Source of the DNA: Tidjanibacter sp.
GTDB taxonomy: Bacteria > Bacteroidota > Bacteroidia > Bacteroidales > Rikenellaceae
Length of the DNA stretch: 16,209 nt
Reading direction: 5' to 3'
Assembly (NCBI GenBank): GCA_017547065.1
Contig: JAFYRC010000322.1
Span: 1-16,209, forward strand
In this document: in pieces, positions 1 through 8,102 of the stretch
Layout: each line of letters starts with the position of its first letter
How positions within the stretch are numbered: the first letter of the stretch is position 1
Made by a program: the position numbers and the translations under genes
The notes under the pieces: generated by a model
The model's input: the letters and a program-made list of their open reading frames with translations, nothing else
Databases searched by the model: none
Told to the model about the DNA's origin: nothing

Positions 1-1353
1 CATAAGGAGGATAGGAGCACCAGCGTATGCGCTGTTGTTGGTTACGGTTACGGTGTAGTTACCGTCGTACTCAACAGTGAATGCACCCTCTGCGGTGGGG
101 GTAGCAACTTTTGCAGCACGGCTGGTAGCCTGGCCCCAAACGGTACCGGTACCCTGACCGTTGATGGTCTGTGCACCATAGCGGAACCACTCGAAAGTAG
201 CACCCTTAGGATCTACAACCTTCTCGTAGTTACCACGAGGACGGATGTCGATGGTTACCTTGTTGGGAATGTCAGCGTTAACTGCATACTTACCATTGGG
301 GTAGGTCGAACCGTTCTGGCACTGGATGAGGTAGGTGTTAGCCTCGCCATAAGCGTAGCCAAGACCTGCCAACAGACGGCTCTCGGTGGGAACATACCAC
401 TTACCGGCAGCGTTGTCATTCATGCTCAAGTTCGAAAGGTCGATGAGAGTGGTCTTACCAGCCTCAAACTTAACACCCTCTTTCTTGATAGGCAGAGTCA
501 CAACACCCTGGGGACCCTCCAACTCAACGAGCATCCACATCTCCTTACCGGTAAGGTCGCTGGGCAGAACGTTAACGTAGATGTTCTGGGTCTTGGTTGC
601 GCTCAGCAAAGCGGGGTTGGTAACGGTAACGGCAGCTTTGTGAGGAGTTGCGTTGGGCAGGTTCTCGAAGGTCATGTTGTTCACGTCAACGTTGAAACCA
701 CCACTGATGGCAACCTCGTCGTTGTTCCAAATGGTAACCTTCTTCACGCCGTAGTTAGCAAACTCGGTCGAAGTAACCTTCACCTGTGCAAGAGCAGTCA
801 CGGGGTTCATGGTGAACTTGAAGGTCTCGTCAACCTTGGGAGTACCAACTGCAGTACCCAGCGAGAAGCACTCTGCTGCTACGTTGGGAACAGTCTGTAC
901 CTGCGAAGCCGAAACGTTCAAACCATAGATACGACCCATAACGTAGGTCAAAGCTGCGTCGTAGGGGTAGTAAACCATGAATTTGTTCTCGCCCTTCACC
1001 AAGTCCATAGCGGGAGTGATGAAGCGTTTTGCGTTGGCAGGAACCTCAGCAGCATAAGCTGCGGGAGTTGCCTCGCCACCCTCGGGAGTTACCTCCTCCT
1101 CGCCCTCACCGGGAACAACGGGAGCTACATAACCCTCAATCTTACACTCCAAGTTGGCAGCCTTGACAGCGGTGTTCATCGAGTACAAACCGATGATTGC
1201 GCTCTCGCTCCACTCGAAGCCCTCGGTTGCAATCACACCCTCAAGAAGGTAGGTCGCACCCTTGTCTGGCTCGGGAATTACGAACTCAGGTTCTGCGGGC
1301 TGACAAGCCATTGCTGTTAAAGCAACGAGCATTGCAAATAAAACTTTTTTCAT
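1..1353 (-). CDS. Fimbrillin-like surface lipoprotein in the SusE/SGBP position (3' end outside window)
   Basis: The reading frame is open from the ATG at 1353 to the left edge, giving 451 codons without a stop. Residues 1-16 form a lipoprotein signal peptide with lipobox TAMAC, so Cys17 is the predicted lipidated residue, followed by QPAEPEF. Residues about 30-310 read like a fimbrillin/Mfa-like beta-sandwich: a GLYSMN strand, a VYYPYD motif at 128-132, and a VTALAQVKVTS strand near 185-195. An acidic Pro/Glu/Gly-rich insertion lies at about 79-106. A second, probably beta-rich module starts near 318; its TYLIQ at 340-344 resembles the ANxYxV motif of fimbrillin C-terminal regions. The gene follows susD by 95 bp, the usual place of a surface glycan-binding protein, so glycan capture at the cell surface is inferred. 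The A-rich leader and lipoprotein signal fix the start. Codon choice (GGT, GCT, CGT, GTT) looks optimised for high expression. A structural pilin-like or adhesin role is the alternative. Confidence 0.8.
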   Translation of the reverse strand, partial: MKKVLFAMLVALTAMACQPAEPEFVIPEPDKGATYLLEGVIATEGFEWSESAIIGLYSMNTAVKAANLECKIEGYVAPVVPGEGEEEVTPEGGEATPAAYAAEVPANAKRFITPAMDLVKGENKFMVYYPYDAALTYVMGRIYGLNVSASQVQTVPNVAAECFSLGTAVGTPKVDETFKFTMNPVTALAQVKVTSTEFANYGVKKVTIWNNDEVAISGGFNVDVNNMTFENLPNATPHKAAVTVTNPALLSATKTQNIYVNVLPSDLTGKEMWMLVELEGPQGVVTLPIKKEGVKFEAGKTTLIDLSNLSMNDNAAGKWYVPTESRLLAGLGYAYGEANTYLIQCQNGSTYPNGKYAVNADIPNKVTIDIRPRGNYEKVVDPKGATFEWFRYGAQTINGQGTGTVWGQATSRAAKVATPTAEGAFTVEYDGNYTVTVTNNSAYAGAPILLM

Positions 1354-1378
1354 AATTGTTTTTGTTTGTTTGTTAGTT
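1354..1378 (-). promoter_or_regulatory. A-rich ribosome-loading leader of the fimbrillin-like gene
   Basis: Immediately upstream of the ATG, the transcribed strand reads AACTAACAAACAAACAAAAA followed by CAATT. It is almost free of G and has repeated ACAA units. Bacteroidota often initiate translation from unstructured A-rich leaders rather than Shine-Dalgarno sites. This supports the start at 1353 and fits a strongly translated product. No clear TAnnTTTG promoter element was seen upstream in the 95 bp gap. Confidence 0.5.
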
Positions 1379-1426
1379 AAAAGGTTAATTTATAATGGGT
1401 TGTTGATATTGTTTCCCTTCATAAAA

Positions 1427-1467
1427 GTGCCTTGCGGCACCCCTGCTATTAGTTAGCAGCAGGGGTG
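1427..1467 (-). terminator. Double hairpin at the susD 3' end (weak terminator or mRNA processing/stability element)
   Basis: Read on the minus strand, a perfect 10-bp stem CACCCCTGCT/AGCAGGGGTG (1467-1458 with 1447-1438) encloses a 10-nt loop that contains the susD stop codon. Directly after it, GTGCC-GCAA-GGCAC (1440-1427) forms a 5-bp stem closed by a GNRA-type tetraloop and followed by TTTTAT. The two stems share positions 1438-1440, so they can only partly coexist. The short T-run suggests partial termination or a 3'-end stabilising structure that lets susCD transcript levels differ from those of the downstream lipoprotein gene. The role is inferred; the inverted repeats are directly visible. 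Confidence 0.55.
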
Positions 1468-3380
1468 TCGGTAGGCGCGTCGGCCTTTGCAGACCAACCG
1501 GCATTCTGGGTAAGATTCTTGTTTACACCAATCTGCTCCTCCGAAAGAGGCAACCAGATCTTGTAGGGAGCCCAGTTCTCCTGCAAAATAACACCACCCT
1601 GGTGGATAGGACTTGTCGAAGGAATGTTCAAGTAGTCCTTCTCGACCTTGTTGTTGGTGAGGTACTGTGCAGGCAGCTTACCCTCCATACAAGTGATGTA
1701 GGTGCTCATCATATTCTCAATCTTCTCGTCGATGATGTTGTAGCGAATGAGGTCCCACTTACGCGAGAACTCCATAACGAGCTCCCTCTCGCGGCTCTCC
1801 AACAACTCCTCGATGAAGTCGGCCCTGTAATAAGCCTGTTTCAAGGTGTTGAACGCCTCGGTGGGGTTCTCGGCAATCTTACAAGCACGCTCCAAAACGA
1901 TATCCAACTGCTTGCGAGCCTGTGCCTCGTCTTTGAGGTGGAAGTAGATAGCCTCGGCATACATCAGATAAACATCTGCCAAACGCATCAGCGGGTAGCA
2001 GAAGGAGTGCTGCGAAGCGGTGTGAGGAGTCTCTTCGGTGGTCATAAGGCGAACCTTACCAATACAGCACGACAGACCCGAGGTGGGATAGTAGGTCTGG
2101 GTGTCGGAATCGTAGAAGGGCCTCAACACCGAGATAGTCTTGTTCTTGGTGGGGTCGGCAGGATCGGGAATGGGGTTACCCTCTGCGTCAAGCTCCCAGA
2201 TGTTCACACGGATCTCGGTATTAGCCTCGGACTTGTCAACATAGGGATCCCAGTAGGTGTGGCCACCAACCTTCTTGGCTACCTTACCACTGCTATAACG
2301 CGAGGTGAGGTTGTGGTCACGACGGGGGTCAGCCTTGTCGTACATGTAGAACAAGTTGGGAGTACCATTGTGGTAGCCACCATAGCAGGTGGGGCTATCG
2401 GTACCACCATTAGGAGGTGCGGGCAAATAGAAACTGTTAGGCCAGTAGCCCGACACAGCCGACATTGCCAACTCGGCAGTCAGAAGGCACTCCTTGTAGA
2501 TGTCCTGCATACCCTCACGGAAGATGTTGGTGTAGTCATCAAGAAGTATATACTGAGAGTTATCAATGATATCTTTCAGTACCTCATAAGCCCTCTTGCT
2601 CATAGCTGCCTCGTCAACCCAAGCAAAGTCGTTCAGAGGCTGCTCTTTAACCAAAGAGGCACCGGTGCCGTTACGCTTGCAAGCTGCCAGGTAGTTGCAC
2701 ATACGGCCCAAGTATGCAGCTGCAGTGTATTTGTTGGCCGAAGATGTGCCCAACAAACCTACAGAGTTGAGGTTCTGGTAAGCATACTCAAAGTCCGAAA
2801 GAATCAGCTCATAGACCTTCTCCAGGTTCGAACGGGGCTCGGAACCATCAGAGTCGTAATCGACAACCACAGGCACGCCACCAAAGTTCCAAGCCAAGTG
2901 GTAGTAGTAGAATGCACGGAGGAACCTTGCCTCGGCCTCATACTGCAATTTACCAGCCTCGTCCATGTCCACACCGGGGAGGTAGTGGAGAAGGGTGTTA
3001 CAGCGGTTGATACCAACATACATGGTCTTCCACAAATCACGCACGGGTTTGGTACCCTCGTGGTAGGTGGCCAACAGCGCATCAATACCGGAGTCGTTCG
3101 ACATCGACGAACATACGTAGGTGTCCGAAGGAGCATTCATGAAGAACAACAGACCCTGTGCATAGGTACCCCTCTGGATGTAGGAAGCACCGGGAATGTT
3201 GTGGGCGGTGATAATCTCATAGCAGCCCACAAGACCCATCTTCATCGACGATGCACTCGCATAGAAGTTATCGGGCGAGGTCTGCGAATAGGGTTTCCTC
3301 TCGAGGAACTCGGCGTTCTCACACGACACCAACACCATCGACAAACCCAAAATCGAAAGTAAAATCTTATTAAGTTTCAT
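1449..3380 (-). CDS. susD: SusD/RagB-family outer-membrane glycan-binding lipoprotein
   Basis: A 643-residue protein that forms the lid of a SusCD importer at the cell surface and binds the glycan before transport. The signal peptide ends in lipobox VLVSC with Cys20 lipidated, followed by ENAEFLE, whose acidic residue next to Cys fits surface export. SusD hallmarks are in order: LWKTMYVGINRCNTLL (116-131) in the N-terminal TPR-like region, EARFLRAFYYYHLAWNFGG (150-168), then in the C-terminal half the YPLMRLADVYLMYAEA helix and a REREL...RKWDLIRYN segment. It is somewhat longer than many SusD proteins; the central region 330-450, rich in Gly, Pro and aromatic residues, is probably the ligand-facing loops. 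The start lies 24 bp after the susC stop, so the two are cotranscribed. The bound glycan cannot be deduced. The symbol denotes homology to the starch-system prototype, not starch specificity. Confidence 0.95.
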   Translation of the reverse strand: MKLNKILLSILGLSMVLVSCENAEFLERKPYSQTSPDNFYASASSMKMGLVGCYEIITAHNIPGASYIQRGTYAQGLLFFMNAPSDTYVCSSMSNDSGIDALLATYHEGTKPVRDLWKTMYVGINRCNTLLHYLPGVDMDEAGKLQYEAEARFLRAFYYYHLAWNFGGVPVVVDYDSDGSEPRSNLEKVYELILSDFEYAYQNLNSVGLLGTSSANKYTAAAYLGRMCNYLAACKRNGTGASLVKEQPLNDFAWVDEAAMSKRAYEVLKDIIDNSQYILLDDYTNIFREGMQDIYKECLLTAELAMSAVSGYWPNSFYLPAPPNGGTDSPTCYGGYHNGTPNLFYMYDKADPRRDHNLTSRYSSGKVAKKVGGHTYWDPYVDKSEANTEIRVNIWELDAEGNPIPDPADPTKNKTISVLRPFYDSDTQTYYPTSGLSCCIGKVRLMTTEETPHTASQHSFCYPLMRLADVYLMYAEAIYFHLKDEAQARKQLDIVLERACKIAENPTEAFNTLKQAYYRADFIEELLESRERELVMEFSRKWDLIRYNIIDEKIENMMSTYITCMEGKLPAQYLTNNKVEKDYLNIPSTSPIHQGGVILQENWAPYKIWLPLSEEQIGVNKNLTQNAGWSAKADAPTDTPAAN

Positions 3381-3404
3381 AGTCTTTCAATAACAGTTAG
3401 AGGG

Positions 3405-6400
3405 TTAGAATGTAGCATTAATACCAAATGTCACAGTACGAGCATTAGGATAGGACATACGGTCGAAACCGGTAAAGAGCGAGTTCGACGAGCTCACGTC
3501 GGGGTCCATACCGCTATAGTTCGACCAGAGGTAGAGGTTGTCGCCGGCAACGCTGAAGCGCAACGAGCTGATACCTGCACGCTTCAAAGCCGCATTCTGC
3601 AAAGTATAACCAACGCTCAAAGTCTTGAAACGAACAAACGAACCATCCTCAACAAAGTAGGACGATACCCAAGTGTTGGTCGAATTGAGCAGACGACCAT
3701 AGGTCTGCGAACCATTCTCGGGAGTCCAGTGGCCCAACCAAGCCTCCTTACGAAGGTTGCTGAACTGGGTAGCACCACTCTTACCAGACTCACTACGGAG
3801 CTTAAACTCGTTCATAATGTCACGGCCATATACACCCTCGAAGAAGATATTGATGTCGAACTTACCAATGGTGAAGTTGTTGGTCAAACCGATGGTGAAG
3901 TCGGGGTTCGAGTTGCTGATAATGGTACGGTCGTTAGCCGAGTCTACGCTATTATCGCCACTCAAATCCTTATACTTACGATCACCAGGCTTGATTGCAG
4001 CCTCCGAAGCGATCTTAACTACATCCTCTTTCAACTCATACTTATACGAGTCCATGTTGCCGGAGGTAACTGCACCTGCAAGAATCTCCTCGTCGGTAAG
4101 GGTGAAGCCAAGCTCCTTGTGGGTAATCACGAAGTCGGTGAGCTGGTAGTTGCCATCGAATACATAGCCATAACCAACACCGATGGGCTGGCCAACCATA
4201 ATACGCGAAAGGTCGGTCGACAACATACCGTTACCGATGTTCACACTGGTATACTTGATACCACCAATGTCCAACACTTTGTTGCGCGAGAGGTCAAATG
4301 CGATAGCAGTCGACCACGAGAAGTTCTTCTTCTCGATGTTGTGAGTGTTCAGAACAACCTCAATACCCTTGTTCTCTACCCTACCGAGGTTCTGCCACTG
4401 TGTGGTGAAGCCCGACTGTGCCGACAGGGTTGCCTGATAGAGCATATCACGGGTGTCTTTGTAGTAAACATCAGCAGTAAGGTTCACACGGCTGCCAAAG
4501 AAGCCCAAGTCAACACCGGCGTTGTACTGATAGGTGGTCTCCCATTTGAGCTTACCATTTGCCGAGCTGCTGGGACCCATACCCATAATCTCATTACCGT
4601 TCTGACCGTAGAAGTTGGTACTCATAAGCGACATGTAAACGTAGTTCGATACACGGTCGTTACCGGTTGCACCAGCACTCAAACGAATCTTGAAGTTGTC
4701 GAACCACTCTGCGTTGTCCTTAATGAAGTTCTCCTCCGAAACCCTCCATGCCAACGATACCGAAGGGAAGTAGCCCACACGGTGGCCGGCAGCGAACTTC
4801 GACGAACCGTCAGCACGCATATTGAAGGTGAAGTAGTATTTACTTGCGTAGTTATAGTTCATACGACCGAAAGTCGACAGACGTGCATTCTCACCAATCG
4901 ATACCGAAGGAATCTCCATAATGCTTGCCTTCGAGAAGTCGAACACGCCGGTACTCTCATCGGCGAAATCATAACCTGCGATGTAGAACCTATCGCTGTA
5001 GTACTCGCTCATCTCGCCACCAATCATAGCGTCGAAACTGTGCTCGCCCCATTTCTTCTTGTAGGTCAAGGTTACCGAACCGTTGTAACCCCAAGTGTTC
5101 ACGATGGTCTGTTTTGCATAACCGTTACGGGTCTGGCCCCAGCGGCTGTGTTTGCTATAGAACTCCCTCTGGCTCGACAACGAGGTGTTACCCGAGAAGT
5201 TAGCTGCCATTACCAAGTCGGGAGTAATAGCCCAGTTCATATAGATGTTACCCATTACACGGTCGTAGATAGTCCTACGATAGGTCTCCTTCTCAACCAT
5301 ACTCAACAGCGAAGTCCAACCGTTGGGATACTCGGTCTCATCCGAAGGCGACATAAGCCTTACGGGACGCTCCAAGTAGATCAGCTGGATAAGACCGCTG
5401 TTACCAAGAGCACCACCACCCGACGATACAGCACCGTTCGAGATGTTACGGCCATAGGTTGCCGAAGCACCAATTTTGAGGTTCTTCTTGGCCTGGTGGT
5501 CAATCTTAACACGTGCCGAATAACGAAGGAAGTCGTTGTTTTTGATAAGACCCTCTTGGTTGAGGTGGCCTGCACTCACGAGTACTTGGGTTTTCTTGTT
5601 CACCGAACCCGAAGCCGAAATGTTGTAGTTCTGAGTAAGTGCGGTACGATAGAGAGTCCTCTGCCAATCGTAGCTGTCATACTGGTTTGCATTCTTGGCA
5701 ACGTCGGGAATCTCGTCGCCGTTGAGGTCGTCACCATAGTGATCCCAACCGTAGTCCTTACGCTCGAAACGATAGTCTACATACTGCTGGGGAGTCAACA
5801 TATAGATGTACTTGGGCACGTTCGATACGCCAAAGCTTGCATCAAAGTTGATGATGGTACGGTCGGCACCCGAACCACTCTTGGTGGTAATAAGCACAAC
5901 ACCGTTAGCACCACGAGCACCGTAGATAGCGGTTGCCGAAGCATCCTTCAACACCTCAATCGACTCGATATCGGCGGGGTTAAGGAACGCCATAGGGTCG
6001 TAGGTACCGCTACCGGTCGAACCCGAAGTTGCAACCTCACCCGAGGAGAGGTCCATCTGGTTACCGTCGATTACATAGAGAGGAGTAGTACCCGCATTGA
6101 TAGAGTTGTTACCCCTAATCTTAATGTTGAAACCCGAACCGGGCTCACCCGACTGCGATGTGATGTTGATACCTGCAACACGGCCCTGCAAAGCGCCGAA
6201 TACGTTGCTGCTACCACTCTTCACAAGCTCCTCGGACGATACCGACGAGAGTGCACCCGTAAGGTCTTTACGCGATACCTCACCGTAACCGATTACCACA
6301 ACATCGTCAATCTTGATATTGTCGGCCTCAAGAGTTACGTTCAGGCGAGTCTGGTTGCCGACAACAACGCTGTAGTCCTTCAAACCGAAGTAGGAGAAAA

Positions 6401-6617
6401 CAAGCGTTTTGCCCTTCATACTCTTAATCGAGTACTCGCCTTTCACATTGGTTGTCGTACCCACGTTTGTACCGTCATAGACAACCGATGCACCCAAAAT
6501 TGGCGCACCCTCTGAGTCAACAACTCGACCCGAGATGGTGGCGTTTTGCGCGGTCATGCTACCTGCGCTCAACAGAGCTGCAAGCAACACAACACATTGT
6601 AGCAAAAGTTTTTTCAT
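3405..6617 (-). CDS. susC: SusC-like TonB-dependent outer-membrane glycan transporter
   Basis: A 1070-residue SusC/RagA-family porin that imports oligosaccharides across the outer membrane using TonB energy. I start it at the ATG at 6617, because MKKLLLQCVVLLAALL...MTAQ is then a normal signal peptide. A longer frame beginning at a TTG at 6674 would add 19 polar residues in front of it. Mature order: carboxypeptidase-regulatory-like domain from Asn25 (NATISGRVVDSEGAPILGAS), a DDVVVIGYGEVSRKDLTGA segment typical of the SusC linker to the plug, plug motifs INAGTTPLYVIDG and SIEVLKDASATAIYGARGAN, then a long beta-barrel ending in the aromatic terminus GINATF. There is no STN domain, so direct anti-sigma signalling of the FecA type is unlikely. 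It follows H1 by 82 bp and precedes susD by 24 bp. Substrate is set by the SusD partner and the helix enzymes and is unknown. Confidence 0.96.
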   Translation of the reverse strand: MKKLLLQCVVLLAALLSAGSMTAQNATISGRVVDSEGAPILGASVVYDGTNVGTTTNVKGEYSIKSMKGKTLVFSYFGLKDYSVVVGNQTRLNVTLEADNIKIDDVVVIGYGEVSRKDLTGALSSVSSEELVKSGSSNVFGALQGRVAGINITSQSGEPGSGFNIKIRGNNSINAGTTPLYVIDGNQMDLSSGEVATSGSTGSGTYDPMAFLNPADIESIEVLKDASATAIYGARGANGVVLITTKSGSGADRTIINFDASFGVSNVPKYIYMLTPQQYVDYRFERKDYGWDHYGDDLNGDEIPDVAKNANQYDSYDWQRTLYRTALTQNYNISASGSVNKKTQVLVSAGHLNQEGLIKNNDFLRYSARVKIDHQAKKNLKIGASATYGRNISNGAVSSGGGALGNSGLIQLIYLERPVRLMSPSDETEYPNGWTSLLSMVEKETYRRTIYDRVMGNIYMNWAITPDLVMAANFSGNTSLSSQREFYSKHSRWGQTRNGYAKQTIVNTWGYNGSVTLTYKKKWGEHSFDAMIGGEMSEYYSDRFYIAGYDFADESTGVFDFSKASIMEIPSVSIGENARLSTFGRMNYNYASKYYFTFNMRADGSSKFAAGHRVGYFPSVSLAWRVSEENFIKDNAEWFDNFKIRLSAGATGNDRVSNYVYMSLMSTNFYGQNGNEIMGMGPSSSANGKLKWETTYQYNAGVDLGFFGSRVNLTADVYYKDTRDMLYQATLSAQSGFTTQWQNLGRVENKGIEVVLNTHNIEKKNFSWSTAIAFDLSRNKVLDIGGIKYTSVNIGNGMLSTDLSRIMVGQPIGVGYGYVFDGNYQLTDFVITHKELGFTLTDEEILAGAVTSGNMDSYKYELKEDVVKIASEAAIKPGDRKYKDLSGDNSVDSANDRTIISNSNPDFTIGLTNNFTIGKFDINIFFEGVYGRDIMNEFKLRSESGKSGATQFSNLRKEAWLGHWTPENGSQTYGRLLNSTNTWVSSYFVEDGSFVRFKTLSVGYTLQNAALKRAGISSLRFSVAGDNLYLWSNYSGMDPDVSSSNSLFTGFDRMSYPNARTVTFGINATF

Positions 6618-6699
6618 AAGTTTAGTTGTATGTAATGATTGGTTTGTATTATTTGGTGATTTTCTATTTCTCAACCTTTTCTAACCAACACGGGTGAGG
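6618..6699 (-). other. Intergenic leader between the helix array and susC
   Basis: This 82-bp AT-rich stretch is the second largest gap in the window. On the minus strand it contains A-rich runs (GAAATAGAAAATCACCAAAT, then ACAAACC and ACATACAACTAAACTT directly before the susC ATG), suitable as a translation leader. I saw no convincing Bacteroides TAnnTTTG element with a TTTG element upstream. An internal promoter for susC cannot be excluded, but read-through from the helix genes is the simpler reading. Confidence 0.4.
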
Positions 6700-8085
6700 T
6701 TAGTTGAAGCTCATTCCCTTAACGTGTTTCATCTTGGTGATGTTGAGGTCCTCCTCCGAGGTTACCTTCTTACCATTGATGACAACATTGTTGAAGTTGA
6801 TGTTCTGGATGTCGAACTCGTCGTCCCAACCATAGAACTGCGAGCCATCGGGGCCATCCTTCGACACGTAGATATTGTTGTAGGTAATGTCCCTAATCTT
6901 ACCGGGAGCCCATTTCACACCAGTACCGATGTTGAAGTGCGACTCGCTGATGGTCACGTGGAACACATACCTCTGGGGATCCTCTACGTAGACGTTGTTA
7001 TAGACAATACCGCTAATCACACCCTTCGATGCGTTGTGGATAGCCAAAGCGGCGTTGTACCACCTACCGCGCGAACCGGAGTGAACTGCATAGACGTTGT
7101 TGTAGCGAATATCCGAAATGTCCTCGCCACAGCACCAGCCAATCTCGAAGGTGTTGCCTGCATTTACGTTCCAACCGATACAGTCGTTGAACTCCACATT
7201 CTTAACCTCTGCGCCCCAATCCCATTTGCGCGACTTAACCACATAGGCGTCGTCGTGGCAGTAGGAGAAGCAGTGGTCGAGGGTGATGTTCTGACCGCCG
7301 AGGATGTCGATACCGTCATTCTCGTGACCGTGGGCGTTGTCGCTGGGCGGAGCCACACTCTTGTAGTTGGTCATCTGCACGTCGTTGCACACGCACAACA
7401 CGCAGGTCCACCAGTTTTTGTTAATAATCATGAAGTCCTCCAAGTGTACGCCGTTGCAGTACTCAAAGAGAAGTGCCCTGTTGTTGAGGCCTTTGTGGCG
7501 AGCGTCCACATAACCGGGACCCGAGATCTTGATGTTCTCGGCACCGCTTGCCAAGAGGTAGCCCTTCAGCACTGCACCACCCTCCAAGTAGAGGTGCTGG
7601 TTGGAGTGGAGCGTAAGGCTGTCGCCCTCGTGAATCTTACCTGCCTCGAGGTAGATAACATTCTCGTCGTTCTTGTCGGGGCGTGCGCTCTCCACGGGGT
7701 TTGCGAAGATGAACAAGGGGTTCACCAAGTCGCCATTCACCTCGATTACGGCCTTCTGGTAGGGCTCCAAGTCGATGATGATGCGGTTGCCCTTAACCTT
7801 GTAGTTGTACTCCTTAGCCTGGGGGCGAACATCCACCTTCTCAACCTCGCCTGCGAGATACTCCACGGTGAGGCGAACCTTACCGTCGCAGCCAAACGAA
7901 GCCAAGTGGGGCTCGGCGGTGGGCATAACGAAAACGTCCTCGCCACCACACTTCACGCTCCACATCTGCGAAGCCTCATACTCGTCCGGAAAATCATAGA
8001 TTTGCACGTTGGCCTTGGGGCCACAGCTGCTCAAACCGAACAATACGGCGAGCAATAGCGTAAAAATTTGACTTTTCTGTTTCAT
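6700..8085 (-). CDS. H1: beta-helix lipoprotein, GH28/GH49-like glycoside hydrolase with full Asp triad
   Basis: A 461-residue lipoprotein: signal peptide, lipobox LSSC with Cys21, then CGPKANV without nearby acidic residues. Residues about 25-155 form a beta-rich N-terminal domain (VRPQAKEY, VNGDLVNPLFIFANP at 117-130), like the beta-sandwich that precedes GH49 helices. Residues about 165-450 are beta-helix turns beginning at LYLEGGAVLKG. Candidate catalytic residues are Asp257 (NDGID, 256-260) and Asp278-Asp279 (HDD), spaced 21 residues apart as in GH28, plus Lys284, Asn311, Glu314 and His350 (AIH). Polygalacturonase RIK is absent. It is rich in Cys (228, 231, 233, 272, 276, 302, 318, 319). 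Of the six complete paralogues it has the most complete acidic set, so it is the best candidate for an active hydrolase. The gap to H2 upstream is 17 bp. Substrate is unknown; a lyase or epimerase on the same fold is possible. Confidence 0.85.
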   Translation of the reverse strand: MKQKSQIFTLLLAVLFGLSSCGPKANVQIYDFPDEYEASQMWSVKCGGEDVFVMPTAEPHLASFGCDGKVRLTVEYLAGEVEKVDVRPQAKEYNYKVKGNRIIIDLEPYQKAVIEVNGDLVNPLFIFANPVESARPDKNDENVIYLEAGKIHEGDSLTLHSNQHLYLEGGAVLKGYLLASGAENIKISGPGYVDARHKGLNNRALLFEYCNGVHLEDFMIINKNWWTCVLCVCNDVQMTNYKSVAPPSDNAHGHENDGIDILGGQNITLDHCFSYCHDDAYVVKSRKWDWGAEVKNVEFNDCIGWNVNAGNTFEIGWCCGEDISDIRYNNVYAVHSGSRGRWYNAALAIHNASKGVISGIVYNNVYVEDPQRYVFHVTISESHFNIGTGVKWAPGKIRDITYNNIYVSKDGPDGSQFYGWDDEFDIQNINFNNVVINGKKVTSEEDLNITKMKHVKGMSFN

Positions 8086-8102
8086 GTGTTTATTGTCTTG
8101 GA

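Noticed and set aside
640..3362. Plus-strand open frames at 640-1320 and 1602-3362
   Set aside because: Both are antisense to the fimbrillin-like gene and susD, with no recognisable protein pattern or leader.
3729..6515. Long plus-strand open frame opposite susC (928 codons)
   Set aside because: It is fully antisense to a clear SusC gene. Its translation is rich in Val, Thr, His and Asn without domain motifs, as expected from the complement of this codon usage.
6618..6674. Extension of susC to a TTG start at 6674
   Set aside because: The extra 19 residues are polar and would bury the signal peptide; the ATG at 6617 gives a normal signal sequence.
6681..6703. CTAACC/GGTTAG inverted repeat after H1 as a terminator
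   Set aside because: The stem is only 6 bp and AT-rich, and no T-run follows on the transcribed strand.
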